Assembly (NCBI RefSeq): GCF_001043025.1
Contig: NZ_JYLD01000025.1
Location: 1-38,644, forward strand
Reading direction: 5' to 3'
DNA: 38,644 bases
From: Pseudomonas helleri
Lineage (GTDB): Bacteria > Pseudomonadota > Gammaproteobacteria > Pseudomonadales > Pseudomonadaceae
Below, piece after piece: positions 23,781-32,261 of the stretch. Both the position numbers and the translations under genes were made by a program. The stretch's first letter is position 1. Each line of letters opens with the position of its first letter. The notes under the pieces are model-generated. The model was not told the DNA's origin, made no database searches, and was given only the letters and a program-made list of their open reading frames with translations.

Positions 23781-24842
23781 ATGGATCAACGTACAGATCG
23801 GGTTGAGCACTTTCAGGCAATGCTGGGCAGCTCGCAGGTGCAGTGTGGGTTCCTGTCACACGGGCCCATGCCGCTGGTCATAACGCCTGTAGACAACACG
23901 CTAAGCACTGACAGCGAAGCGTTTGCGACGTGGTATCGCCAGCACCGGGCGGTCTTTGACAGCCTGCTGCTGGAGTTCGGCTGCCTGTTGTTCCGTGGTT
24001 TTGCCTTGCGCGAAAACGCGGACTTCCAGGTGATTGCGCAAAACTATCCTGAGCACGCGTTCGGTTATATCGGCGGCGCCACGCCACGCAAGAACATTGA
24101 GGGCAGAGTCTACGAATCGACCCGTATCCCGCCCACCCTGAAAATCGGCCTGCATCAAGAAAAGGCCTACATGGCGCACTACCCACTGAAACTCGCCTTC
24201 TTTTGCAAACAGCCCTCGGTAGAAGGCGGCGAAACCATTCTGTGTGACATGCGTGCCGTTACCCGCCGCTTGCCAGCGCCCTTGATCGAACGCCTCAGCG
24301 CCGCGCGCATTCAGTATGTGCGCAACTTCCGGGCACCCAGCACGCCCGAGAATGAACCGCGCAACACCCATATGCGCGAATACCACCGGCCCTGGGATGA
24401 AGCATTCCTGACCGATGATCCGCAGCGGGTGGAACAGCTGTGCCGCGAGACACACCTCGATTACCAGTGGCTCGAAGATGGCAGCATCACGGTGTCGCAT
24501 ACCGGTGACGCCGTCTTGAAACATCCGCAGACGGGCGAGTCCATCTGGTTCAATCAACTGTCGACCCAGCACAACAATGCCCGCTCCCTCGGCAAACCGG
24601 GTTACGCCTACATCCAGCACGCCTATCAGGACAAACCGGCCCGCCCTTACGATGTGCGGCTGGGCGACGGTACGCCGATCCCGGAGGCTGACATCGCGCC
24701 GATCTACGACGCGCTTGAGGCGCAGGAGATCGCTTTCCCCTGGCGCAGCGGTGACATGCTGTTGATCGATAACATTGCTGTTGCCCATGGCCGCAACCCC
24801 TTCAAAGGCCAACGCGATGTCCAAGTCGCGTTGTTCGATTGA
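23781..24842 (+). CDS. Fe(II)/2-oxoglutarate oxygenase of the TauD/SyrP type
   Basis: This 353-residue protein carries an HxE...H iron site: His125 and Glu127 in GLHQEKAYM and His336 in IDNIAVAHGRNP. Arg345 in FKGQRDVQVALFD is the likely 2-oxoglutarate-binding Arg. The Glu, in place of the common Asp, is also found in clavaminate synthase and SyrP-like enzymes, which hydroxylate carrier-bound amino acids. VEGGETILCDMRAV matches this subgroup. It probably hydroxylates, desaturates or oxidatively decarboxylates the intermediate. A GGGGA ribosome site precedes the ATG. It ends 2 bases before the exporter ATPase ATG. Confidence 0.88.
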   Translation: MDQRTDRVEHFQAMLGSSQVQCGFLSHGPMPLVITPVDNTLSTDSEAFATWYRQHRAVFDSLLLEFGCLLFRGFALRENADFQVIAQNYPEHAFGYIGGATPRKNIEGRVYESTRIPPTLKIGLHQEKAYMAHYPLKLAFFCKQPSVEGGETILCDMRAVTRRLPAPLIERLSAARIQYVRNFRAPSTPENEPRNTHMREYHRPWDEAFLTDDPQRVEQLCRETHLDYQWLEDGSITVSHTGDAVLKHPQTGESIWFNQLSTQHNNARSLGKPGYAYIQHAYQDKPARPYDVRLGDGTPIPEADIAPIYDALEAQEIAFPWRSGDMLLIDNIAVAHGRNPFKGQRDVQVALFD

Positions 24843-24844
24843 CC

Positions 24845-25840
24845 ATGAACAGTCCAATCCTGCTGACAGACGACAAACACGGGCTGCCTGAACCTGCCGT
24901 GCATCCTGAGGTGCAGTTGGCAGCCAGGCCCACTTATGCGATGGAAGCCAAACTGATCCGGGTCAGCGCCGGCAGTTTCCGCTTCGAGGTTCGCGATCTG
25001 CATTTTCGACGCGGCCTGCATACCGCCATCATCGGCCCCAATGGCGCCGGCAAGACCACCCTGATCGAAGCTTTGCTCGGGTTCCGTCAGGCGCATCTGG
25101 AAGAGGCGCAGATTCTGGGGGTGGCGGCGCCGCGTTTTCTACAAAGCACCCGCCACCGCCAGCGACTGGGGGTGCAATTGCAGCGGGTCGAGTATGAAGA
25201 CTCGTCGAATGTGCGGGAGATTCTCGATTTGCATCTGGCCCTGTACGGCAAGCAAGACCCGCAGGTGGCGCAGGCTCTGGATATCGAAGCGCTGCGCAAA
25301 CTGCCTTATCGGGCACTGTCACGCGGCCAGAAACAGCGGCTTGATTTGTTCGTCGCGCTGGCCCACCACCCGGAACTGGCAGTCCTTGACGAGCCGTTTA
25401 CCGGGCTTGACCGCGCGTATATCGAGCGCGTCGCACACCTGCTGCGGTACGACCTGGCCGGCCTGACGATCATCATGATTTGCCACTCGGAAGAAGAGCT
25501 GGATGCCGCCAGCGACGTGGTGTGGGTGTGCAACGGCGGGGTTGAGTATCGAGGTGATAAAGAATCACTGAAGAACCGCCTCGTCGGCGCCTTCCATGCC
25601 TATTTGCAGTTGGACGATGTTGATCAGGTCAACGCCATCTATCAGCAGTTGCAACGCGAAAGCGCCACGCTGCGGTTGTCGATGCCATCACGCAATGAAA
25701 TCAGCGTGTATGGCACGCAGGAGCTGGAGCCGTCGATACGTCGCCTGATCGGCAATGTTGCGTTCCAACATTGTGAATTCGGCCCCACCCACTACCGCGA
25801 TATGTTGCACCTCTGCGCCCAAGGAGAACTGGATGCTTAG
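24845..25840 (+). CDS. ABC exporter ATP-binding protein
   Basis: This 331-residue ATPase has Walker A GPNGAGKTTL, the signature LSRGQKQRLDLFVALA, Walker B LAVLDEPFTGLD and the switch IMICHSEEELD. It resembles the ATPases of ABC-2 type drug or natural-product exporters. A TTG start at 24839 would overlap the previous stop; the ATG at 24845 is preferred. The C-terminal 100 residues (LQLDDVDQVNAIYQQL onward) form the extra domain typical of this type. It overlaps the permease start by 8 bases, so both make one transporter, probably for the cluster product and self-protection. Confidence 0.88.
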   Translation: MNSPILLTDDKHGLPEPAVHPEVQLAARPTYAMEAKLIRVSAGSFRFEVRDLHFRRGLHTAIIGPNGAGKTTLIEALLGFRQAHLEEAQILGVAAPRFLQSTRHRQRLGVQLQRVEYEDSSNVREILDLHLALYGKQDPQVAQALDIEALRKLPYRALSRGQKQRLDLFVALAHHPELAVLDEPFTGLDRAYIERVAHLLRYDLAGLTIIMICHSEEELDAASDVVWVCNGGVEYRGDKESLKNRLVGAFHAYLQLDDVDQVNAIYQQLQRESATLRLSMPSRNEISVYGTQELEPSIRRLIGNVAFQHCEFGPTHYRDMLHLCAQGELDA

Positions 25841-26924
25841 CGTACTGGCGATATTGACGCGCAACGAACTGCTGGGGTTTTTTCGCAGCAAGTCGGCGCT
25901 GTTTTGGGCGCTGGCCTTTCCCATCCTGCTGCTGACCGTGATGCTGATGGCTTTCGGTCACCGTGGCTCACTCGGTACGGTCAAGGTTGAGTTTGTGGAG
26001 GCAGGCGTCCAGGCCAGCCCGGACACCAGTTGCAAGGTGGCGATCCAGCAGGCGTTTGCGGGCGGTGATCCTGTAAAGGCTGAATTTTCAACCGTCCACA
26101 ACACTGCCGCCATCGCAGCAGACACGGTGCGCATTGTATTCCCGGCAGGCGATGGTCCGTTGCAGGTGCAATACGACTTCAACGGCCAGCTCGCGGTACG
26201 CGCCGCCGCACGCGTGATCGAGATTGCTGCGGTCAGGTGTTCGGCGGCCAAACGCGGCATTGTCTCGGCAGACCTGGTGCATTTCGAAGACACGGCCTCC
26301 GGCGCCAAGCCCTTCGACTACGGCCAGTTTTTTACCACCGGCATTTTGGTCATCTGTTTGATGTCACTCGGCATCATGTCCACCGCCTTGTCGATTGCCA
26401 GCCTGCGTGAACACAACGCGCTCAAGATCTACGCCTGCTTTCCTGTGCCGAAGCTGGTTTTTCTGGCCTCTATCCTCGTGTCGCGGGTGGTCATGATGCT
26501 GATTTCGGTGGGCTCCTTGCTGCTGGTGGCGCGGTTTGGATACGGCATCGACCTCTCGCTGTGGAGTGTGCAGACCTTGCGTGCGTTGCCGGTGATTGTG
26601 CTGGGCGGCGTCATGTTGCTGTGCCTCGGTACCCTGCTGGCCAGCCGTACTGCCTCGATAAAAGAAACCGAATTGCTCTGCCATCTGATCCATTACCCGG
26701 CCCTGTTCTTCGGCAACCTGACCATCCCGTTAAACGATGCGCCCGCCTGGATCAAAAACATGCTCTCGGTGATTCCGATCAACCAGTTTGTCTCGGTACT
26801 GCGCCAAGTGATGCTCGACGGCGCGTCCCTGCCTTCGCTGTGGCAGCCCTTGTTGGCCCTGGCAGGCTGGACCGCTTTGTTCCTCAGCGCCGCGACCTTC
26901 ATGTTCCGCTGGCACAAAAGTTAA
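25833..26924 (+). CDS. ABC-2 type exporter permease
   Basis: I use the ATG at 25833, with AAGGAG 6 bases upstream, over a longer frame that opens inside the ATPase gene. The 363-residue protein has an N-terminal helix (LFWALAFPILLLTVMLMAFG), a soluble domain from about 45 to 165 and five C-terminal helices, the ABC-2 layout. FGNLTIPLNDAPAWIKNM before the last helix is typical. It pairs with the overlapping ATPase to export a small molecule across the inner membrane. Confidence 0.85.
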   Translation: MLSVLAILTRNELLGFFRSKSALFWALAFPILLLTVMLMAFGHRGSLGTVKVEFVEAGVQASPDTSCKVAIQQAFAGGDPVKAEFSTVHNTAAIAADTVRIVFPAGDGPLQVQYDFNGQLAVRAAARVIEIAAVRCSAAKRGIVSADLVHFEDTASGAKPFDYGQFFTTGILVICLMSLGIMSTALSIASLREHNALKIYACFPVPKLVFLASILVSRVVMMLISVGSLLLVARFGYGIDLSLWSVQTLRALPVIVLGGVMLLCLGTLLASRTASIKETELLCHLIHYPALFFGNLTIPLNDAPAWIKNMLSVIPINQFVSVLRQVMLDGASLPSLWQPLLALAGWTALFLSAATFMFRWHKS

Positions 26925-26971
26925 GCCCCGCCCCCGGGCATTTCATTGCATCTCTATTCAAGGAAACCAGC

Positions 26972-27514
26972 ATGTCTATCAGCAAGCTAGGCCGTGCCTA
27001 TTTGTCGAATGCCAGCGCATTCATTCCGGTTATCGTGTTCCTTTTGTATGGCCGTTTTGGCCCAGGTGAGGCAGGCGTGCGCTGGGATACCGCGTATGTG
27101 GTCAGCGGTATTCTGAGCATTGCGCACGTGTTCTGGCTGTTCAAGTACCGCCCAGGTCACTGGATCGCGCTGGGCGTCGACCTATACCTGATGATTGGCG
27201 CCCTGCTGGCGTGGGTCTCTACCGCGGCGTTGCAAGTGTGGGGGCAGGAGCTGGGGGCTGCACCGGTGCTGGCATGCGTTTTGGTGATTGGCTTGGGGGC
27301 CACGCGGCTTTCGCCATTGGGGTTTATTGGCGAAGCCAGCAGCGATCATGGGTTGATTAGAAAACTCTCGGTGATGCTGCTGATTGCGGCTGCCGTCGCC
27401 GTCGCGGTGTCATTGGCTTTTCGCCATAACACGCTGCTGGGAGGCGTATTGCCAATCGTCGCGCTGGTGCTCACACGCAGCCAGTTGCTCAAACGCGTGG
27501 TTGCGACGCCATGA
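26972..27514 (+). CDS. Small multi-pass membrane protein
   Basis: This 180-residue hydrophobic protein has about six predicted helices (for example FIPVIVFLLYGRFG, WIALGVDLYLMIGALLAWV and VMLLIAAAVAVAVSLAF). I use the ATG at 26972 with AAGGAAA upstream; longer in-frame versions run through the permease gene. I do not recognise the family. Its place after the exporter permease and its ATGA overlap with the flavoprotein gene suggest a role in export, self-resistance or anchoring a membrane step. Confidence 0.72.
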   Translation: MSISKLGRAYLSNASAFIPVIVFLLYGRFGPGEAGVRWDTAYVVSGILSIAHVFWLFKYRPGHWIALGVDLYLMIGALLAWVSTAALQVWGQELGAAPVLACVLVIGLGATRLSPLGFIGEASSDHGLIRKLSVMLLIAAAVAVAVSLAFRHNTLLGGVLPIVALVLTRSQLLKRVVATP

Positions 27515-28935
27515 GCGACCTGGAACCTGCATCGGGACTCCACGCGTTCCTGATCGAAGTCGCCGACGTGCTGGGGCAGGCGTCGCTGCTGACCGGGGCG
27601 GCCTGTGTCCCCTATGAAATCGACGTCGCGCAGTGCAGGGGCAAGGCGGCGGCGGTCGTGCTCCCGCGTGATACTCACGCGGTCAGCGCGCTGATGCGCA
27701 TCGCGGTGCGCCATCGTATACGGCTGGTCGCCCAAGGTAACCGCAGCGGGTTGGTGGGCGGCGCCGTCACCGACAACTCCGGCACGCAAGTCATCGTGTC
27801 CCTTTCGCGCTTACGCCGAGTGCGCGAGATTGATCCCTTGAACCGCACGGTCATTGTTGACGCTGGCGTGCTCTTGTCTGAGTTGAATCGCCAACTGGAG
27901 CCCCACTCGCTGTGCTTCCCTATCGATGTCGGCAGCGATCCGGCGATAGGCGGACTGATCGGCGCCAATGCCGGTGGCAGCCGCTTGCTCAAGCATGGCG
28001 ACGTGCGCCATAACCTGCTCGGCATTGAAGTGGTGCTGGCCGATGGCGACGGCACCGTGGTGCAGCTGCTCGCGCCGTTGCGCAAGAACAATACCGGACT
28101 CGATCTCAAGCAGATGTTTGTCGGCACCGGCGGTGCCTTCGGGATCATTACGGCGGCGACGCTTGAGCTCAAACGCATCGATCAGTCGACACAGAGCATG
28201 TTTGTTGCCTTGCCTGACCATGGGACAGCGCTTGAGGTGCTGCACGCCTTCGAACTTCAATTCGGCGACCTGCTGTGCGCGTTCGAAGTGATATCCGAGG
28301 CGGCGCTCGCCATTACGTTGCGCAACTTCCCCACCCTGCGCCACCCGTTCAGCCAATCGTCGGCCAGCTGTTATGCCCTGATTGAGATCGCCAGCAGCAT
28401 GCCTGGCTTGCACACGATGTTTGCGCAACGAACCGAGCAGGTGCTGGAAGCGCTGTATGAAAGCGGCCGGGTTCTCGACGCTGTTCTGGGTAACACCAGC
28501 AGCTTTTGGCCACTGCGAGACAACCTGCCGTTGGCCATCGCCAAGGAAGGTATCCCGCTCTCGTTCGACGTGGCGTTTTCGCGCTCACAATTAGTGGCTT
28601 TCAGAGATCAGGCTGCGCAGTGGCTAGCGCAGGAACATCCGCTGCTACAGCTTTACGATTTCGGCCATTTTGCCGACGGCGGCTGCCATTTGATTGTGCT
28701 TGTCCCGCACGCGCATATCGCCCAGTACGGCATCGCCAAGATCGTCGCTGTGCGCAGCGGCATTTATAAGCGGGTGTCCGAAAACGGCGGCTGCTTCAGT
28801 GCAGAGCATGGTGTCGGGCCAATGAATGCCGCTTATTACAGCAAGTACACGACGCCTGAGGTGCAGCACATCAGCAGGGCCATGCAGCAGTTGATGGATC
28901 CGCAAGCTGTACTGGGCCGCTACCGCTATACCTAG
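27511..28935 (+). CDS. GlcD-like FAD-linked oxidase (D-2-hydroxy acid dehydrogenase type)
   Basis: This 474-residue flavoprotein has a PCMH-type FAD domain at about 45-225: VLPRDTHAVSALMRIA, LVAQGNRSGLVGGAV, FPIDVGSDPAIGGLIGANAGG and GTGGAFGIITAATLEL. The C-terminal half has GHFADGGCHLIVLVPH, a changed form of the GHxGDGNxH metal motif, and FSAEHGVGP. This is the pattern of D-2-hydroxyglutarate and D-lactate dehydrogenases. It may oxidise a 2-hydroxy acid to a 2-oxo acid, either on the pathway or to supply 2-oxoglutarate. Its ATG overlaps the preceding stop (ATGA). Confidence 0.87.
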   Translation: MSDLEPASGLHAFLIEVADVLGQASLLTGAACVPYEIDVAQCRGKAAAVVLPRDTHAVSALMRIAVRHRIRLVAQGNRSGLVGGAVTDNSGTQVIVSLSRLRRVREIDPLNRTVIVDAGVLLSELNRQLEPHSLCFPIDVGSDPAIGGLIGANAGGSRLLKHGDVRHNLLGIEVVLADGDGTVVQLLAPLRKNNTGLDLKQMFVGTGGAFGIITAATLELKRIDQSTQSMFVALPDHGTALEVLHAFELQFGDLLCAFEVISEAALAITLRNFPTLRHPFSQSSASCYALIEIASSMPGLHTMFAQRTEQVLEALYESGRVLDAVLGNTSSFWPLRDNLPLAIAKEGIPLSFDVAFSRSQLVAFRDQAAQWLAQEHPLLQLYDFGHFADGGCHLIVLVPHAHIAQYGIAKIVAVRSGIYKRVSENGGCFSAEHGVGPMNAAYYSKYTTPEVQHISRAMQQLMDPQAVLGRYRYT

Positions 28936-29005
28936 AGCGAACCGCCTGCGCAGTTCATTTCAACGAAAATCAGGCCTGACAATGGCACAGCAAGCGATAG
29001 GAAAC

Positions 29006-30583
29006 ATGATGATTACCGGCAAAATGCTCATCGGCCAGTCGGCTGTGCGTGGCGACAACGGATCGCTGTGTGCAATCAACCCGGCCACCCATGAAACGCT
29101 GAGCCCCGACTTCGGCGTCGGCGGTATGACTGAGATTGATCAGGCCTGCACGCTGGCGCAGCAAACCTTTGATCGCTACCGCGCGACCACGGCAGAGCAG
29201 CGTGCTCAATTTCTGGAAGCGATTGCCACGGGCATTTTGGCGCTGGGGGCTGCGCTGATCGAGCGCGCGTCTCTGGAGTCGGGATTGCCTGCCGCGCGCC
29301 TGATCATTGAGCGGGGCCGCACCGTCAGCCAGTTGCGGTTGTTTGCGAAGGTTGTTCGCGATGGCCATTACCTCGGCGCCACCCTGGACAGCGCATTGCC
29401 GACGCGCCTTCCTTCTCGCCCCGACCTGAGGTTGCACAAGATCGCCCTAGGCCCGGTGGCTGTATTTGGTGCGAGCAATTTTCCCCTTGCGTTTTCGGTT
29501 GCTGGCGGCGACAGCGCCGCCGCCCTGGCCGCTGGCTGCCCGATCGTGGTCAAGGCGCACGAGGCTCATCTGGGTACGTCTGAACTGGTTGGCCAGGTGA
29601 TTCAGCAGGCAGCCGCTGCCCACTCGTTACCAGAGGGCGTGTTTTCCCTGCTCATAGGCGACGGTCATCTGTTCGGTCAAACCCTGGTCAGCCATCCCGC
29701 GATCAAGGCCGTCGCCTTTACAGGTTCGCGACAAGGCGGCCTGGCGCTGATGCGTACGGCGGCGCAACGTAGCGAACCGATTCCGGTGTACGCCGAAATG
29801 AGCTGCATCAACCCCGTGTTCCTGTTGCCGCATGCACTGTCGATGCGCGCCAGCGAAATCGGCCGGGGATTCGTCGAGGCTCTGACAATGAGTGCGGGGC
29901 AACTGTGCACCAATCCGGGCTTGGTGATTGCTCTGGAAGGCCAGCCTCTGACCCAGTTTTGCGATACAGCCCTGGATACCCTGCGCACAAAGGCGGCGGC
30001 AACCATGCTGACGCCGGGTATTCATCAAGCTTACCTCGCCGGTGTCGAGGAGACGGCCGCTACCAACGGTGTTACGACGTTAGGGCAAGGTGTTCCCGCG
30101 CAAAAGCCATGTGCAGCGCAAGCCGCATTGCACGTCACGGATGCAGGCACCTTTGTGACGACAGGACGACTGGGCGATGAAACATTCGGCCCCAGCTCGC
30201 TGATAGTCGCCTGCAAGAATGAAGAAGAAATGCTGGCAGTCGCCGAGCACCTGTCAGGCCAACTGACGGCGACCTTGCAACTGGATGAGGCTGATCATGG
30301 GCTGGCACGAAAACTGTTGCCCGTGCTTGAGCGCAAGGCGGGGCGGATTTTGGCGAACGGTTACCCGAACAACGTCGAGGTCTCGCATGCGATGGTGCAC
30401 GGCGGCCCGTTCCCGGCCAGTTCGGACAGTCGCAGCAGCGCAGTCGGCGCCAGCGCCATCGACAGATTCCTGCGGCCGGTGTGTTATCAGGACCTGCCTG
30501 CGGCTTTGATGCCGGCAGCGCTACAGGATGGCAATCCGCTAGAGCTCTGGCGGACGGTCAATGGTGAATGTGTGCTTGCCTGA
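29006..30583 (+). CDS. 2-oxoglutarate semialdehyde dehydrogenase-like aldehyde dehydrogenase
   Basis: I choose the ATG at 29006, which gives 525 residues and the family start MMITGKMLIG; a longer start lies at 28982. LGPVAVFGASNFPLAFSVAG, the nucleotide loop VAFTGSRQGG, the catalytic Glu in YAEMSCINPVFLLP and the catalytic Cys in SAGQLCTNPGL match 2,5-dioxovalerate dehydrogenases. These make 2-oxoglutarate from its semialdehyde with NAD(P)+. It lies 70 bases after the flavoprotein gene on the same strand. It may feed 2-oxoglutarate to the pathway, oxidise an aldehyde intermediate, or be a metabolic neighbour outside the cluster. Confidence 0.88.
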   Translation: MMITGKMLIGQSAVRGDNGSLCAINPATHETLSPDFGVGGMTEIDQACTLAQQTFDRYRATTAEQRAQFLEAIATGILALGAALIERASLESGLPAARLIIERGRTVSQLRLFAKVVRDGHYLGATLDSALPTRLPSRPDLRLHKIALGPVAVFGASNFPLAFSVAGGDSAAALAAGCPIVVKAHEAHLGTSELVGQVIQQAAAAHSLPEGVFSLLIGDGHLFGQTLVSHPAIKAVAFTGSRQGGLALMRTAAQRSEPIPVYAEMSCINPVFLLPHALSMRASEIGRGFVEALTMSAGQLCTNPGLVIALEGQPLTQFCDTALDTLRTKAAATMLTPGIHQAYLAGVEETAATNGVTTLGQGVPAQKPCAAQAALHVTDAGTFVTTGRLGDETFGPSSLIVACKNEEEMLAVAEHLSGQLTATLQLDEADHGLARKLLPVLERKAGRILANGYPNNVEVSHAMVHGGPFPASSDSRSSAVGASAIDRFLRPVCYQDLPAALMPAALQDGNPLELWRTVNGECVLA

Positions 30584-30655
30584 ATCAACGTCGGAGCATT
30601 TTCCTGATGGCAAAGCACTTCAAGGTTAAAAGCTTCACGTCGCAAAACCATAAAA

Positions 30656-30822
30656 AAAGCCCCTATACAGGTAATGCTGTTCACTTATGAGATGCGTACG
30701 AGTAACTGTAGGAGCGAGCTTGTCTCGCGAGCTTTTAAAAGATCAAAAGATCGCGAGACAAGCTCGCTCCTACAGGGTTCGCTTTCGCTTATGTGAACAG
30801 CATTGCCCTGTACAGGGGCTTT
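30656..30822 (+). terminator. Terminator-like inverted repeat enclosing a REP palindrome
   Basis: The outer arms 30656-30684 and 30793-30822 pair (AAAGCCCCTATACAGG against CCCTGTACAGGGGCTTT) with about two changes and one gap. Inside them, CTGTAGGAGCGAGCTTGTCT... at 30706-30730 and its exact 25-base reverse complement at 30751-30775 form a second stem around a 20-base loop. The outer GC stem with A and T runs resembles a two-way Rho-independent terminator. A REP element seems to have entered its loop. It marks the end of the biosynthetic cluster. Confidence 0.7.
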
Positions 30823-31207
30823 CAGAAAGAAACCTTAGATTTAGGTCTCAGGTGTTCGTCAGAACGGTAATGAATACCAAACAGATAAGAACCGAGCATT
30901 AAAGCCAATAAAATCTTATACATCCTAGAAAAATGTAAAAAAACGTACATTTAAGCGTTTCTAGATGGATTAAATTTTACGGACAAGGCAGCTTGATGAG
31001 GAGCTTTCACATAGTAAGAAATCTGTGATGAAAGAAGCCTAGGCACAACAAAGTCGGCGTTGCGATACCTCACGGTTCCTAATGGCCCGAGAGCCTACCT
31101 TTCAGAGCGTTGCGCTTGCAGTCCCTTAGGTACCGGGTGCCAAGCCTTGCTTGCGGCCATACGGGCCTGAGCAGATAATAGTCTTTTGAGATCGCAAAGG
31201 CTAAATC
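30823..31207. other. Intergenic region at the start of the accessory island
   Basis: I see no gene in these 385 bases. The first part is AT-rich and holds a small stem AAATGTA/TACATTT (30931-30937 with 30946-30952). The second part is GC-richer with several short self-complementary stretches. It must hold the promoter of the membrane protein gene, but no convincing -35/-10 pair or attachment site stands out. Confidence 0.5.
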
Positions 31208-32119
31208 ATGGAAGAACCTCGTAAACCCAGTTATTTTGTGCGCTTCCTGATCACAGCGTTGTGCGTTCTTCTGGCAGCCATGATTCTGTTCCGCTACCTC
31301 GCGGTAGACCCTAAGGGAGAGATCACCTCCGGAGTGATCACTCTACTCAGCTTCTTGATTGTATTGGTGTTAGCCGAATCCTTCGATAGCTTCTCGGTCG
31401 GAAAGCTCATAACAATTTCACGCGAAGTCAAAAAGAAGGATAGGGAAGTCGACAAGCTTGAGCGGCAAAATGCTCAGCTACTCTCTCAAGTCTTAAGCGT
31501 TACCAATACACAGGCTCAACACCAAAATCATACAAATGTGTATGGCGACTACCATGCAGCCCCAAGTGTAGAACGGGCGTCCGCTCTTGACGTCCAAGAA
31601 AGCCAATCATCTGATGCTGTGCCTTCCACTCCACCGGAACTCTCGGAAGTAACCAGGGAGCGGATTAATATCCGAATGGCCACGCAAGTTGCTCTGACAA
31701 AGTACTTTGCGGAACGATCAATCAATACCTTAAACGTAATCTACGACGCAAAACTTGTAAGTCACTTCAAGGACATTGATCCAGTATCTAATTTCCAGCC
31801 TGTTTTCGATGCATATTTCAATGATGGCGAGAACGAAATTTTCGTAGATGTTCGAATTAGGCGAGGTTCTCCTCTATTTATTAGAGATCGCCTCTACATG
31901 ATGCTATCCAAAGTACATCATTATCGTGTAGCAAGGCGGGTCAACGCTCGGCTAGACCTGATTCTCATCTTAATGCCAAATACAGAAGAGCCATCACGAC
32001 CAAACTCCAACTTCTATCGCGCCCTGGATGGTTTTGAACCAGCCATCGCCAATGGAATTTTGAAAATACATGAAATTGCATTTACGGAAGAAGAGCGAAT
32101 TGCATCTCTCATACAGTAA
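31208..32119 (+). CDS. Membrane-anchored coiled-coil protein with possible nuclease-like domain
   Basis: The 303-residue protein begins with two transmembrane helices (about 11-30 and 39-56). A charged coiled coil follows (EVKKKDREVDKLERQNAQLL, about 73-100), then a Gln/Ser-rich linker and a globular C-terminal domain from about 145. In that domain VFDAYF and ENEIFVDVRIRR (Asp201, Glu210, Asp214-x-Arg216) loosely recall a PD-(D/E)XK core, with Arg in place of the catalytic Lys. This is uncertain. AAAGG precedes the ATG. I do not recognise a family. As the first gene of the island it may sense something at the membrane. Confidence 0.62.
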   Translation: MEEPRKPSYFVRFLITALCVLLAAMILFRYLAVDPKGEITSGVITLLSFLIVLVLAESFDSFSVGKLITISREVKKKDREVDKLERQNAQLLSQVLSVTNTQAQHQNHTNVYGDYHAAPSVERASALDVQESQSSDAVPSTPPELSEVTRERINIRMATQVALTKYFAERSINTLNVIYDAKLVSHFKDIDPVSNFQPVFDAYFNDGENEIFVDVRIRRGSPLFIRDRLYMMLSKVHHYRVARRVNARLDLILILMPNTEEPSRPNSNFYRALDGFEPAIANGILKIHEIAFTEEERIASLIQ

Positions 32120-32261
32120 TCTGAGCCGGTGCTAGTATCAGGAAAAATCTACCCGTTGGCCAGCCTCCAGATGATCACGCTGAACCTGTATACGGGGTAA
32201 TTAACACTCTACCAAAGTACTCATAACAACGCACTGCCAACACTAAAAGGACATTGATTAC

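Noticed and set aside
26561..26971. Upstream extension of the small membrane protein
   Set aside because: It runs through the exporter permease in another frame; AAGGAAA before 26972 marks the real start.
9574..30583. Assignment to a known Pseudomonas metabolite (mangotoxin, fragin, AMB, alkylquinolone)
   Set aside because: The gene sets I remember for these do not match: no NRPS, no hydroxylase pair of the fragin type, no anthranilate-related genes.
30823..31207. Possible att site or small RNA at the island edge
   Set aside because: No direct repeat partner, tRNA end or promoter-terminator pair could be made out by eye.
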